A stretch of 54,726 nt of DNA from Paenibacillus campinasensis. GTDB taxonomy: Bacteria; Bacillota; Bacilli; Paenibacillales; Paenibacillaceae. Below the pieces are notes generated by a model. It was not told the DNA's origin, searched no databases, and saw only the letters and a program-made list of their open reading frames with translations. The DNA lies in NCBI RefSeq assembly GCF_002272015.1, contig NZ_NPBY01000074.1, positions 1-54,726 of the forward strand, in the 5' to 3' direction. The position numbers and the translations under genes are program-made. This document shows, one piece after another, positions 31,197 to 38,597 of the stretch (its first letter is position 1; each line of letters starts with the position of its first letter).

Positions 31197-31350
31197 CTCA
31201 AAATCTCATTATCCTAAGTTTTCTCTTCTTCTAGAGAGCAAGGCTCCGCAGGAAGGTGTTTTAAAAGCCAAAAAGAAATCGGTTTCCGTCGATAGTAAAT
31301 ATTCAAAGGCGTTTCAGCGCATAATTCATCAGTAAAAGAGAGGATTCAAT

Positions 31351-31569
31351 ATGAAAACTCCTAAATACATAATTAAATCGAATGCTCGTTCTTGTCTATG
31401 GTATGCAGCTGCCAGAGACCAGGTTCTGGAGGCTCATCCGGACCAAGATCTCATAGATCTCGGTAAAATTGCTTTGGTCGTCCCCACTGAATTAGTAACG
31501 ATGCTGGGTGATAAAAAATTGGAGAAAGTGTATGCTCCGGTTCATGACTTGATCCAAGTGAACGAATAG
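31351..31569 (+). CDS. Hypothetical small protein (72 aa)
   Basis: ATG after GAGAGGA. A short soluble alpha/beta protein. A hairpin TGCATC..GATGCA lies in the following spacer (about 31600-31625), before the next SD. Unknown. Confidence 0.6.
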   Translation: MKTPKYIIKSNARSCLWYAAARDQVLEAHPDQDLIDLGKIALVVPTELVTMLGDKKLEKVYAPVHDLIQVNE

Positions 31570-31655
31570 GAGCAGCAGATCCTACTGGAATTTCCCCACT
31601 GCATCTGCAGCTTCGGCCGATGCAGGGATAAGCTGTTTGGAAGGAGAAGTTATTC

Positions 31656-31922
31656 ATGCTTATGATCGGGCCGGCAATTGGCTATATCATCATTGGAAGT
31701 GGATTGTTTCGCTTCCGGAAACAACTAAATCTCAAACCAGAGCCGATAGCGGAATGGATTGGTTTTGCCTTTTGGTGGGGAGGTTGGATTGCTTTATTAT
31801 GGGCTTGTTTCTCTTGGTTGTTTTCTTTTCCGGAGCCTTTAAATTGGTTGGGATTAGTTTTCGCCATGTTTTGGGTAGGGGTTCGTGCTTTGAAGGTTTG
31901 TTCTATGGTGTCACCGCAATGA
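31656..31922 (+). CDS. Membrane protein (88 aa)
   Basis: ATG after GGAAGGAG. Three hydrophobic segments (about 3-19, 34-56 and 60-80), Trp-rich (FAFWWGGWIALLWACFSWLF). A longer overlapping frame at 31637 is out of phase with this SD and less likely. Function unknown. Confidence 0.65.
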   Translation: MLMIGPAIGYIIIGSGLFRFRKQLNLKPEPIAEWIGFAFWWGGWIALLWACFSWLFSFPEPLNWLGLVFAMFWVGVRALKVCSMVSPQ

Positions 31923-31956
31923 TAAGTTTATTTCGATGCAGAGGAGTGTGTTATTA

Positions 31957-32325
31957 ATGAGTAAAGAGATGGGAGAAAGTTCACTACAGGGCGATATGAT
32001 TCGTATGCCCTTGCCTCATGGTGGTTTTGCAGTATATCCCTCTAAATTTGCCTATGATGCAATACGCAAACAGAAATTCTCTATCTTTGTGGCCAAAGGG
32101 ATCACTAAGCAAGATCCCAGTGTTCTGATGGCCACGCATGTTACTGGTTCGAAGGCGATCCTTTTTGGTCCTTATGATCAATTGCGTCAACGGTTGTTTG
32201 ATATTCCTTGGAAGGAAAATATCATTATCTCATCTAACGACCAGTTTTTTCGTAAGATTGCCCCATCTCTTCAAGCATTGGATGAGGTAATCGAGGCATT
32301 AACATCTTCAGGAGGAAAGGTATGA
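31957..32325 (+). CDS. Hypothetical protein (122 aa)
   Basis: ATG with GAGGAG about 14 nt upstream. Soluble mixed alpha/beta protein; overlaps the next gene by ATGA. Unknown family. Confidence 0.65.
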   Translation: MSKEMGESSLQGDMIRMPLPHGGFAVYPSKFAYDAIRKQKFSIFVAKGITKQDPSVLMATHVTGSKAILFGPYDQLRQRLFDIPWKENIIISSNDQFFRKIAPSLQALDEVIEALTSSGGKV

Positions 32326-32663
32326 GAAAACGTCAGCGCAAGAAAAACGAAAAATTGTATGTTAAGCTTTATCCCGTGGAGACCAGCTTATTATTTATGT
32401 CTCACGAGGAGAGGCAGAAGTCTATAGACGATTATCTGCAAGTGCGTAGGCAGCTCGCACGAAAACCCTATAGAGAACTTAAAAAAAAGAGAATGATCTA
32501 TGTGCATTCTCCTGGTGTCGCAGAGCGAAACTTCAGCAAGAAACTTTCTAAACGAATTCGTAAGACCGGTGTTTTTCAGGAAGCTTCTTCATTTACTGCT
32601 GTTCAGTCTGCTGCAGATTTTCCGGATTCACTTAAAGATAGATTTTCCTTGACTAGGAAGTAA
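32322..32663 (+). CDS. Hypothetical highly basic protein (113 aa)
   Basis: Begins in the ATGA overlap with the previous gene, SD AGGAGGAAAGG. Lys/Arg-rich throughout (RKRQRKKNEKLYVKLYP, RELKKKRMI), suggesting nucleic-acid binding. Last gene before a 620-nt structured non-coding stretch. Confidence 0.65.
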   Translation: MRKRQRKKNEKLYVKLYPVETSLLFMSHEERQKSIDDYLQVRRQLARKPYRELKKKRMIYVHSPGVAERNFSKKLSKRIRKTGVFQEASSFTAVQSAADFPDSLKDRFSLTRK

Positions 32664-32694
32664 AGCTTATGAAGGGATGTTTTTACGAAAATAA

Positions 32695-32862
32695 CTCTGA
32701 TCCCCCAGCTCGTACAGTCGGGAAGTCGAAGCGACTCACCGGCTCTAAGCAGCAAGCTGCCAAGTGCCGGTAGATTCCATTCGACTTCTGATCCTCCTTT
32801 GCGTTCCGATGTCTTTTTATGAATTTCAGGACGAACAGAGCCTCTTTGAGGCTCTTTTTTTG
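32695..32862 (+). ncRNA. Structured RNA F' ending in a terminator
   Basis: GAAGTCGAA (32722) pairs with TTCGACTTC (32780), enclosing CACCGGC/GCCGGT and AGCAGC..GCTGC. After a 40-nt link it ends in AGAGCCTCtttGAGGCTCT followed by TTTTTT. Its position upstream of class CD copy D matches that of element F upstream of copy C, but I see little primary-sequence similarity between F and F'. Confidence 0.5.
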
Positions 32863-32879
32863 TGGGCAGAATCAGGGAG

Positions 32880-33258
32880 GAGATCGGTTTTGGGAGTACA
32901 GAGCTGAAGTTAGCGTCGGGCTGCTGCTTCTTCCGTTTTCATCGCGTTTATCCGTAAACATGTCGGATCCGTCATCATAGCCAACCATAAAGAACCCTTC
33001 CATGCAAAGGTAAAAAAAGGTGTTGGAAAACCGCCAACACCTTTTTTTATCCTGGCGGACTAGCCTTTGCATTCCAGGAACCTTCATGGTTACTCGTGGC
33101 TATGACGGCTCCGACATACGGATAAACGCTCTTTGAAAACTCCATACGCAGCAGCAAGACACGCAAGTCACAGTTCTGTACTCAAAACCTAAACCTTAAA
33201 ACCATCCGCTCATTGCCGCTCGGGCTAGACCGGCAACCGAAACCGGATAAAGGTTTGG
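32880..33258 (+). ncRNA. Large structured leader RNA, class CD, copy D
   Basis: GGTTTTGGGAGTACAGAGCTG (32886) pairs with the CAGTTCTGTACTCAAAACC segment (33171). CGTTTATCCGT pairs with ACGGATAAACG, TGTCGGA with TCCGACA, and CATAGCC with GGCTATG. The inner arm contains a separate perfect GGTGTTGG/CCAACACC hairpin. TTTGAAAACTC-ATACGC and the 3' ATCCGCTCATTGCCG hairpin are conserved with copy C. It ends before the SD of the 102-aa gene at 33285. Confidence 0.65.
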
Positions 33259-33284
33259 AAACGAAAATTAAGGAGGTTTTAGAT

Positions 33285-33593
33285 ATGAATGAAAATATGA
33301 AATGGTTTGTTAATTTCTTCAAAGAAAAGAGGCTCGATGATGATCTATACGTCATCGAACACCAGGGAAAGGCTCATATCATGGAATCCGCAGTGCTACG
33401 AGATATTATCGTTCATCGCACTCCAGAAGAAGATCAGTGGCTCATACAGTACATGCTGCTGAAAATGGATCTTTATAACTGTGATCTTCGCGATTATCTC
33501 AAACTTCTGGCCAAAGGTTATATCTTGGCCACATTGGACTCCGCAACGGATGTGTTCGATCGAAGCAGGTCGGTTGGGAGCCAGAGGAACTAG
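33285..33593 (+). CDS. Hypothetical protein (102 aa)
   Basis: ATG 9 nt after AAGGAGG. Mostly helical (DQWLIQYMLLKMDLYNCDLR). It follows class CD leader copy D, but the protein does not resemble the one behind copy C. A GC-rich hairpin follows, then the LPD29 gene. Unknown. Confidence 0.65.
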   Translation: MNENMKWFVNFFKEKRLDDDLYVIEHQGKAHIMESAVLRDIIVHRTPEEDQWLIQYMLLKMDLYNCDLRDYLKLLAKGYILATLDSATDVFDRSRSVGSQRN

Positions 33594-33602
33594 GTTTGCT
33601 CG

Positions 33603-33623
33603 TCGCGTGCCTCGCCGGCACGC
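33603..33623 (+). other. Intergenic hairpin
   Basis: CGCGTGC pairs with GCACGCG, loop CTCGCCG. No T tract. 20 nt upstream of the next SD. Confidence 0.65.
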
Positions 33624-33657
33624 GAGACTTACTACAATTCGAAAGGGGAAGTAAAAA

Positions 33658-34374
33658 ATGATTCATATTCCAGGGAAAGAAACGAAAAAGCATATTAGTG
33701 AGGCTCTAAAAATTGTGTTTCCGGGCGTTAAGTTTTCATTCCGAAGTTCATTTGATTCGGTTGAAGTATATTGGACGGACGGTCCACTTCCAGACGAAGT
33801 TGAACGGGTACTCAACCGGTTTGAAAGTTACACTTGGGTGCTCGATAAGACTGATTATAAGAGGGCCACGGGGTACGAATGGAAAGGGCAGGTGTACTTG
33901 GGGCCGGAATTTTTGTTGGCATCCCGTACATTGTCAGAAGACAGAAGGAATATTCTCTTTCTTGAATCTAAAGAATCCTGGGGGCAACTGAAAGTGTTTG
34001 AACGGTATGAGATTGAACGTGATCTCATTCGTCAGGGAATTCTTGATGGAGTTAGCCCTAGGCATTGTCCGGATCTGATGGCGGACAAGCCAGTAATCGA
34101 CAATCGGAAAAAGGTAGAGAACCAGGTGATCCCTTTTCCGGAACGGAGATCTGAACAAAGAGAGGAGGTGATAGAGGTGAATCCGATAGACGAAGAAATA
34201 AAGCAGGTCTCGGAGGAGATCGAGGAGCTGCGAAGTGAGCTCATTAGAGTGGCCAGCGGGATCGAGTTGATTCACAAGGATGTTGTTTCTATGTCTCAAT
34301 CACTGGATAAGCTGATTGTACGGTTTATGCAGCTGAAAGAGAAGAAAAGCAAAAAGCCGACTACGGATCAGTAA
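33658..34374 (+). CDS. LPD29-domain protein with C-terminal coiled coil (238 aa)
   Basis: Residues about 8-60 (ISEALKIVFPGVKFSFRSSF, then VEVYWTDGPLPDEVERVLNR) match LPD29, a domain first defined in large polyvalent phage and plasmid proteins and also found standing alone. Residues 175-238 form a coiled coil. The function is not known. ATG preceded by GAAAGGGGAAG. A GGGATGCGTA hairpin (34384-34417) follows. Confidence 0.75.
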   Translation: MIHIPGKETKKHISEALKIVFPGVKFSFRSSFDSVEVYWTDGPLPDEVERVLNRFESYTWVLDKTDYKRATGYEWKGQVYLGPEFLLASRTLSEDRRNILFLESKESWGQLKVFERYEIERDLIRQGILDGVSPRHCPDLMADKPVIDNRKKVENQVIPFPERRSEQREEVIEVNPIDEEIKQVSEEIEELRSELIRVASGIELIHKDVVSMSQSLDKLIVRFMQLKEKKSKKPTTDQ

Positions 34375-34448
34375 TCGACTTTTCGGGATGCGTAAAACTT
34401 CCAGGCTCTACGCATCCCCATCATACCAAAAAGGGGAGCTGGATATCA

Positions 34449-34649
34449 ATGTTCGAAGTGATTTGGAATCTTTCCGGGCTCGTTTTATTTTTAGGTCTCG
34501 TGACGCTCGGGTTGTACAATGCCTTTGCAACTGAGGAGGAAGTGGTAGAGGATACAGTTATTGTCCGAGAAGTTGTAAAAACGAAGAGCTGCCACTTCAT
34601 TTACGCGGATTATCGTCCGGATGATGTTAAACTATATGGTAAACTTTAA
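34449..34649 (+). CDS. Small membrane protein (66 aa)
   Basis: One N-terminal transmembrane segment (residues 4-26) then an acidic, likely external or cytoplasmic tail. ATG after GGGGAGC. Its 3' end overlaps by 23 nt the end of the convergent gene at 34627. Confidence 0.6.
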   Translation: MFEVIWNLSGLVLFLGLVTLGLYNAFATEEEVVEDTVIVREVVKTKSCHFIYADYRPDDVKLYGKL

Positions 34650-34962
34650 AGAAATTTTGTAGGGCTTCTTTCTTCCGATCTCTTTCAGCATCAATCATCT
34701 CTTCAACGTAAAAGATGGTGTTGCATTCTTTGTCTGAGATACCTACGTTTTTGTTATAGGATCGGCGGAAGAACTCACGCAAATTTTGCGTCTTTGAAAT
34801 TTGATAAGGAATAATAACCCCATAGGAGTCCTTTGCCATAACTATGACACAGGGAATTTCAGGGTAGTCTTTGGTATTAGAGTAGCTTAACTCTTTCCAA
34901 TTCCATGATCTCATTTCTTCTGGTAATTCATTGGATCTAATAACAAATGTTCTATTAATCAT
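34627..34962 (-). CDS. Hypothetical protein (111 aa)
   Basis: ATG after GAGGTGAG. Soluble mixed protein (ELSYSNTKDYPEIPCVIVMA). Leftward, downstream of the yolD/umuC-like operon and separated from it by a hairpin. Unknown. Confidence 0.6.
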   Translation of the reverse strand: MINRTFVIRSNELPEEMRSWNWKELSYSNTKDYPEIPCVIVMAKDSYGVIIPYQISKTQNLREFFRRSYNKNVGISDKECNTIFYVEEMIDAERDRKKEALQNFFKVYHIV

Positions 34963-35018
34963 AAACTCACCTCTATTACCTATATCGGTGAGTTTTCTGA
35001 TTAGATGAATGTTTGAAC

Positions 35019-35046
35019 CGCTCAGGTAATAACTGAGCGTTTTTTT
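35019..35046. terminator. Rho-independent terminator
   Basis: CGCTCAG, loop, CTGAGCG followed by a run of T on the plus strand. It lies just past the stop of the leftward yolD-like gene; on the minus strand the stem is preceded by the A run, so termination there is less sure. Confidence 0.65.
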
Positions 35047-35385
35047 CTATTGGATCGAAATGATATCCTCTATTTTAATCCATTCCCATTCTCCCGGCCT
35101 GGTAGTAAATTTGATTTCACGTTTATGCGTCAGGATGACAGACACCACGCCGGTCCGTTCCATTTCTGCATATTCATCATATAGCTTCAGCGTAACTGTT
35201 CTGTGTACATAATACGATTCAGCGAGGGCGTGTTCGATCAGCTCGATTTCTTGAGCATCCAGGAGTGGCTTTTCTCGTCTGCTCTCTTCGAGCTGCCGAC
35301 GAATAATGAGTTCTTTGTGTTCTGGCAGCATCATTCGGCTCGATTCCCAAAGGCCGTTGCCTTCAAGTTTTTTGCGTGTCGTCAT
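35047..35385 (-). CDS. YolD-like protein (112 aa)
   Basis: Small protein of the YolD family, which is usually encoded immediately downstream of UvrX/UmuC-type polymerases in Bacilli (TTRKKLEGNGLWESSRMMLP then EHKELI is typical). Its role is probably to modulate the polymerase. The ATG at 35385 lies 2 nt inside the IS boundary; if the IS is removed the ATG overlaps the polymerase stop as ATGA. With the IS present, its transcription from the SOS promoter is probably impaired. Confidence 0.8.
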   Translation of the reverse strand: MTTRKKLEGNGLWESSRMMLPEHKELIIRRQLEESRREKPLLDAQEIELIEHALAESYYVHRTVTLKLYDEYAEMERTGVVSVILTHKREIKFTTRPGEWEWIKIEDIISIQ

Positions 35386-35387
35386 TT

Positions 35388-35540
35388 TTGAGACTCCCAC
35401 GGCTAAAGCCGCAAGCTGACACCTTCGGTATCAGTGGGATTCTTGGGTGGTAGTCGGAAGTGCATTTCTACTATCCGTAGTTCCCCCAAGTTCAGGGCTG
35501 TCTCATCAGCCCGTCCTAAGACAGTGCATATAGCATCTTA
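35388..35540 (-). ncRNA. Omega RNA (TnpB guide RNA), element 2
   Basis: Minus-strand sequence downstream of tnpB to the right end contains hairpins CTGATACC/GGTGTCAG and GCGGC/GCCG before TCAA. The guide would be the flanking AAATGACGACACG at the yolD start. The 5' limit is approximate. Confidence 0.55.
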
Positions 35541-36593
35541 GGCTGGCAGACTGTTACCATCTGCCACAGGTTGACGCATGATATTGATAGCTCCAACCCG
35601 ATCGCGATGAGCGTTGAATCCGCATGAACATTCGAATCTCCGATCTCTCGCTTTGTTCTTCCCCCCACAGGCAGGGCAAGATTGAGAGGTGTAGGCAGGA
35701 TTAACCTCCACAACCCTTATGCCGACAAGCCTTGCTTTGTAGGAGATGAATTGTTGCAGCTGATAGAAAGTCCAACTATGCAGATTCTTTGCGTTTTTAC
35801 GGCTGTTTCTTGCCGTCTTGCGAATATTCTCCAGTCGTTCTAGCTTGATAAGCGACACACCTTGTTGAATGGCTGTATGGACAATTTGACGACTAATCTT
35901 ATGGTTTTGATCTTTCATCCAACGTTGCTCTTTATTGCCTAACTTCCGAATGGCAGACAATTTTTTTAGTTTCCCTAATTTCCGCCTCCGTTGCTGGTAC
36001 TTTCTGCGTATGTACTTGTTCTGTCTGCCATTTCCATAAAATCTGGTTTTTCCTGTAGAAGTTACAGCAACAGCAGGCACTTTTAAACCAAGATCAATTC
36101 CCATCATGCATTCACCGTTCGATTCGGTTGTTGGAACTTCTAGCGATATTTGAGCGTACCATTTTCCTGATTTTTCAACGATTCGCATCAGTCCAAGCTT
36201 GGCCTTACTTAACAACTCCATGTCTCGATTCGTTGGAGTAGCAAGAAATGTTGTCTTCTTTGTTTTACTATCAACGACGATAGGGAAAGCCACCGTACTT
36301 TCAGATATGGAATAGTTTTGATTGTTGATGAAATAGATAGGCTTTTTAAGAATAGGGCGAGTTCCCCCCTTCTTAGTTTTACGGTACACACTCCTGGCAT
36401 CACGAATGGCTTGATTACAGACCGCAGAAGGAAGGCGGGATTCTACATCTTTGGTTGTCACTTTCGGAAAAACTCCAAGTTGTTCTGCCTGTTCACTTAG
36501 TTGGTTTACTACGCGAATATACTCTTTTCCTAGTTGGCGCAGAACATCTGGATGTTCAGGGAAAATTCGGACTTTTACAGTTAAAGTTTGCAT
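35538..36593 (-). CDS. tnpB: TnpB RNA-guided nuclease, element 2
   Basis: 351 aa from the ATG behind GGGGGTGA. RuvC residues: Asp in MGIDLGLKVPA, Glu in LIKLERLENI and Asp in the HRDRVGAINI segment; zinc cysteines CPAC..CSC. Diverged from TnpB of element 1, so the two insertions come from different IS. Confidence 0.92.
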   Translation of the reverse strand: MQTLTVKVRIFPEHPDVLRQLGKEYIRVVNQLSEQAEQLGVFPKVTTKDVESRLPSAVCNQAIRDARSVYRKTKKGGTRPILKKPIYFINNQNYSISESTVAFPIVVDSKTKKTTFLATPTNRDMELLSKAKLGLMRIVEKSGKWYAQISLEVPTTESNGECMMGIDLGLKVPAVAVTSTGKTRFYGNGRQNKYIRRKYQQRRRKLGKLKKLSAIRKLGNKEQRWMKDQNHKISRQIVHTAIQQGVSLIKLERLENIRKTARNSRKNAKNLHSWTFYQLQQFISYKARLVGIRVVEVNPAYTSQSCPACGGKNKARDRRFECSCGFNAHRDRVGAINIMRQPVADGNSLPA

Positions 36594-36597
36594 GAGT

Positions 36598-36996
36598 TCA
36601 CCCCCTTTTCTTTTGTTCTTCGACATAGCGTATTACTGTTTCACTGGATACGTTTCCTGCTGTACTGACGAAGAAAGAACGTGTCCACAGACTTGGCAAA
36701 TGAGCAAGATGCTTAAACTCCTGCCTTAATATTCGAGAAGTCACTCCTTTCACTTTTGCCATGATGTCTGATGGAGAATCGGTGGGAAGAGAGTTCAGGA
36801 ACAGATGGACATGATCTGGCATCACTTCCATGGCTACAATATGCCAGTCGTTCTCTTGACATATCTTTTCAACTAGTTCCTTGAATCGAATTTCCACTTG
36901 CTTTACTAATACTTTTCTTCGATAACGTGGACAGAAAACAAAATGATAGTTGATGAGAGATACGGTGGTAGCTGTACGTCTATATTCTTGTCCCAT
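36598..36996 (-). CDS. tnpA: IS200/IS605 TnpA transposase, element 2
   Basis: 132 aa. HUH motif PDHVHLFLNS; catalytic Tyr in VIRYVEEQ. Ends 5 nt before tnpB. Sequence differs clearly from TnpA of element 1. Confidence 0.92.
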   Translation of the reverse strand: MGQEYRRTATTVSLINYHFVFCPRYRRKVLVKQVEIRFKELVEKICQENDWHIVAMEVMPDHVHLFLNSLPTDSPSDIMAKVKGVTSRILRQEFKHLAHLPSLWTRSFFVSTAGNVSSETVIRYVEEQKKRG

Positions 36997-37148
36997 ATCA
37001 TCAGTGTATCAGTTTTATGATTAAACTACAACGCTACCAAAAAGAAATGGGTTCGTACACTTGCTGAGTGTTTGCTGCCCAGCTCATCCCCATGCAGGGA
37101 TGTTCGGGCTAAGCCATTTTTCATCCCACGATTTAAACCGTGGGCTTT

Positions 37149-38432
37149 CTATCGGAAATTACTGTAATGTCCTCCTATCTTAGATGAACGATCGAGTGCC
37201 TGTCCGGCTTCGGTTTTAGAGACTGCTCGAATGATGATCGTTTCTCCGTATTTTCGTTTCAGGGCATCGGTCACGCGTTCAAGCGCCATGGCTTTTTCTC
37301 GATCTAGGTCAAATAGCGAAAGCTGATATTCTTGATCTGGAATCAGCTGCGATAAACTGACGCCGATCCTCCGGATCGGCTGCCCATCCCAATGCTTCTT
37401 AAACAACTGGCGTGCCCAGCGATATACCTGATTAGTCACATTACTGGGTTCCTCCATCTTCAGTTGTTTTGTGAATCCGGTAGGGCAATCATAATCAGCT
37501 CCTTGGCAACCAACGGTGACAACGTTCCCCATAAGACCGAGGCTGCGGCTCCGCTGGCAAACCAACTCCGTCAACTCTAGCAGCACAACATTAATTTCTT
37601 CGTCCAGCCGACGATAATCCCGTGGTAAAGTCATCATATGGCCAACGGACTTGGGCGTAACCTGGTGTGTGCCTGGTCGTACCGGGCTATCATCAATTCC
37701 GTTGGCGATCCTCCAATACATTTCAGCCTGTATATCGGCGTTCTTGCCAAATTTTCGCCGCATCATCTGTTTAAGCTTGGGCAAGGGGGTGTTGGCCACG
37801 CTGCCGATGGTAGGCAAGCCCATCGCCCAAAAATGGCGAGTCATCCGGCTGCCAGACATATACATGTCACTTACAGGCAATCTCCATAAGGTTTCCGGAA
37901 GCATTTCCCTTGTCAGAGTGTAGATTCCGGATTCATTCTTCTTGGCATAGTTATCACAGGCTGTTTTTGCAAGGATCTTTGTATCTGAGATACCGAATCG
38001 GGTATATATACCGGTTGTTTCCAAAACATGATCTTGAATGAGTTTGGCCAACTCTTCTGCAGTTTCAGCGAATAAGTGGATAGATCCTGAAACGTCACAA
38101 AACAGCTCGTCAACACTAAATGGTTCAACCAAGTCTGTATAGCTTTTAAAAATATCATTGATTAACATGGATACATCTATGTAACGCTGCATCCGGGGTT
38201 TGATGACCACGAGATCCGGACACTTGGCCAGTGCTTCCCCTAGGCGTTCTGCGGTTGTAATCCCCTTTTTCTTTGCCATAGGGCATGCGGCCAAAACGAT
38301 TCCGGATCTTCTGGCCGGGTCCCCGGCTACTACCAGAGGCCGATCTCGGTATTCTGGGTGCTCAGCCTTCTCTACACTGGCATAAAAGGATTGACAATCT
38401 GCGAGCATAATGATGCGTTTTTTTGGTTTCAC
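37149..38432 (-). CDS. uvrX: UvrX/UmuC-type Y-family DNA polymerase
   Basis: Translesion DNA polymerase of about 427 aa. LADCQSFYASVEK at the start carries the first catalytic Asp; PFSVDELFCDVSG carries the acidic SVDE motif of the palm. Fingers, thumb and little-finger regions follow. The last residues SNFR come from the IS left end; the pre-insertion gene would read KIGGHYK then stop, a common C-terminus for this family. Probably still functional. GTG start behind GGAGGG. Two LexA-like boxes lie upstream, so SOS-induced. Confidence 0.9.
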   Translation of the reverse strand: MKPKKRIIMLADCQSFYASVEKAEHPEYRDRPLVVAGDPARRSGIVLAACPMAKKKGITTAERLGEALAKCPDLVVIKPRMQRYIDVSMLINDIFKSYTDLVEPFSVDELFCDVSGSIHLFAETAEELAKLIQDHVLETTGIYTRFGISDTKILAKTACDNYAKKNESGIYTLTREMLPETLWRLPVSDMYMSGSRMTRHFWAMGLPTIGSVANTPLPKLKQMMRRKFGKNADIQAEMYWRIANGIDDSPVRPGTHQVTPKSVGHMMTLPRDYRRLDEEINVVLLELTELVCQRSRSLGLMGNVVTVGCQGADYDCPTGFTKQLKMEEPSNVTNQVYRWARQLFKKHWDGQPIRRIGVSLSQLIPDQEYQLSLFDLDREKAMALERVTDALKRKYGETIIIRAVSKTEAGQALDRSSKIGGHYSNFR

Positions 38433-38471
38433 CGCCCTAAATTTCCCTCCTTACGCATGCCTGATCAAAAC

Positions 38472-38508
38472 AGAACGTTTGTTTGTATTATATGCGAACA
38501 TTAGTTCC
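38472..38508. promoter_or_regulatory. LexA boxes upstream of the polymerase
   Basis: CGAACATTAGTTCC (38495-38508) matches the Bacillus LexA consensus CGAACRNRYGTTYC at 12 of 14 positions; AGAACGTTTGTTTG (38472-38485) is a weaker second site. They lie 40-76 nt upstream of the polymerase start, between it and the divergent gene at 38598. Confidence 0.7.
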
Positions 38509-38597
38509 TTTTTCAATAATGAGGCTGTGGAAATTATTGCGAAGTTGTTTCCTTTTTGCCTAAGTCGAATATATTTAAGATAGGGAGGATGCGTGGA

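Larger units (their letters stand above)
35388..37163 (-). mobile_element. IS200/IS605-family element 2 inserted between umuC-like gene and yolD
   Basis: 1776 bp. On the minus strand the left end follows TTAC (plus-strand GTAA at 37164) and carries the AGCCCACG/CGTGGG hairpin; the right end terminates in TCAA (plus TTGA at 35388) behind a GCGGCTTTAGCCGTGGGAGT segment. TTAC/TCAA are the cleavage tetranucleotides of IS608-type elements. Carries tnpA and tnpB in the same direction. No target duplication. Confidence 0.85.

Noticed and set aside
31637..31957. Overlapping 106-codon frame
   Set aside because: Out of phase with the AAGGAG-ATG of the 88-aa membrane protein; composition fits frame-shifted translation of hydrophobic codons.
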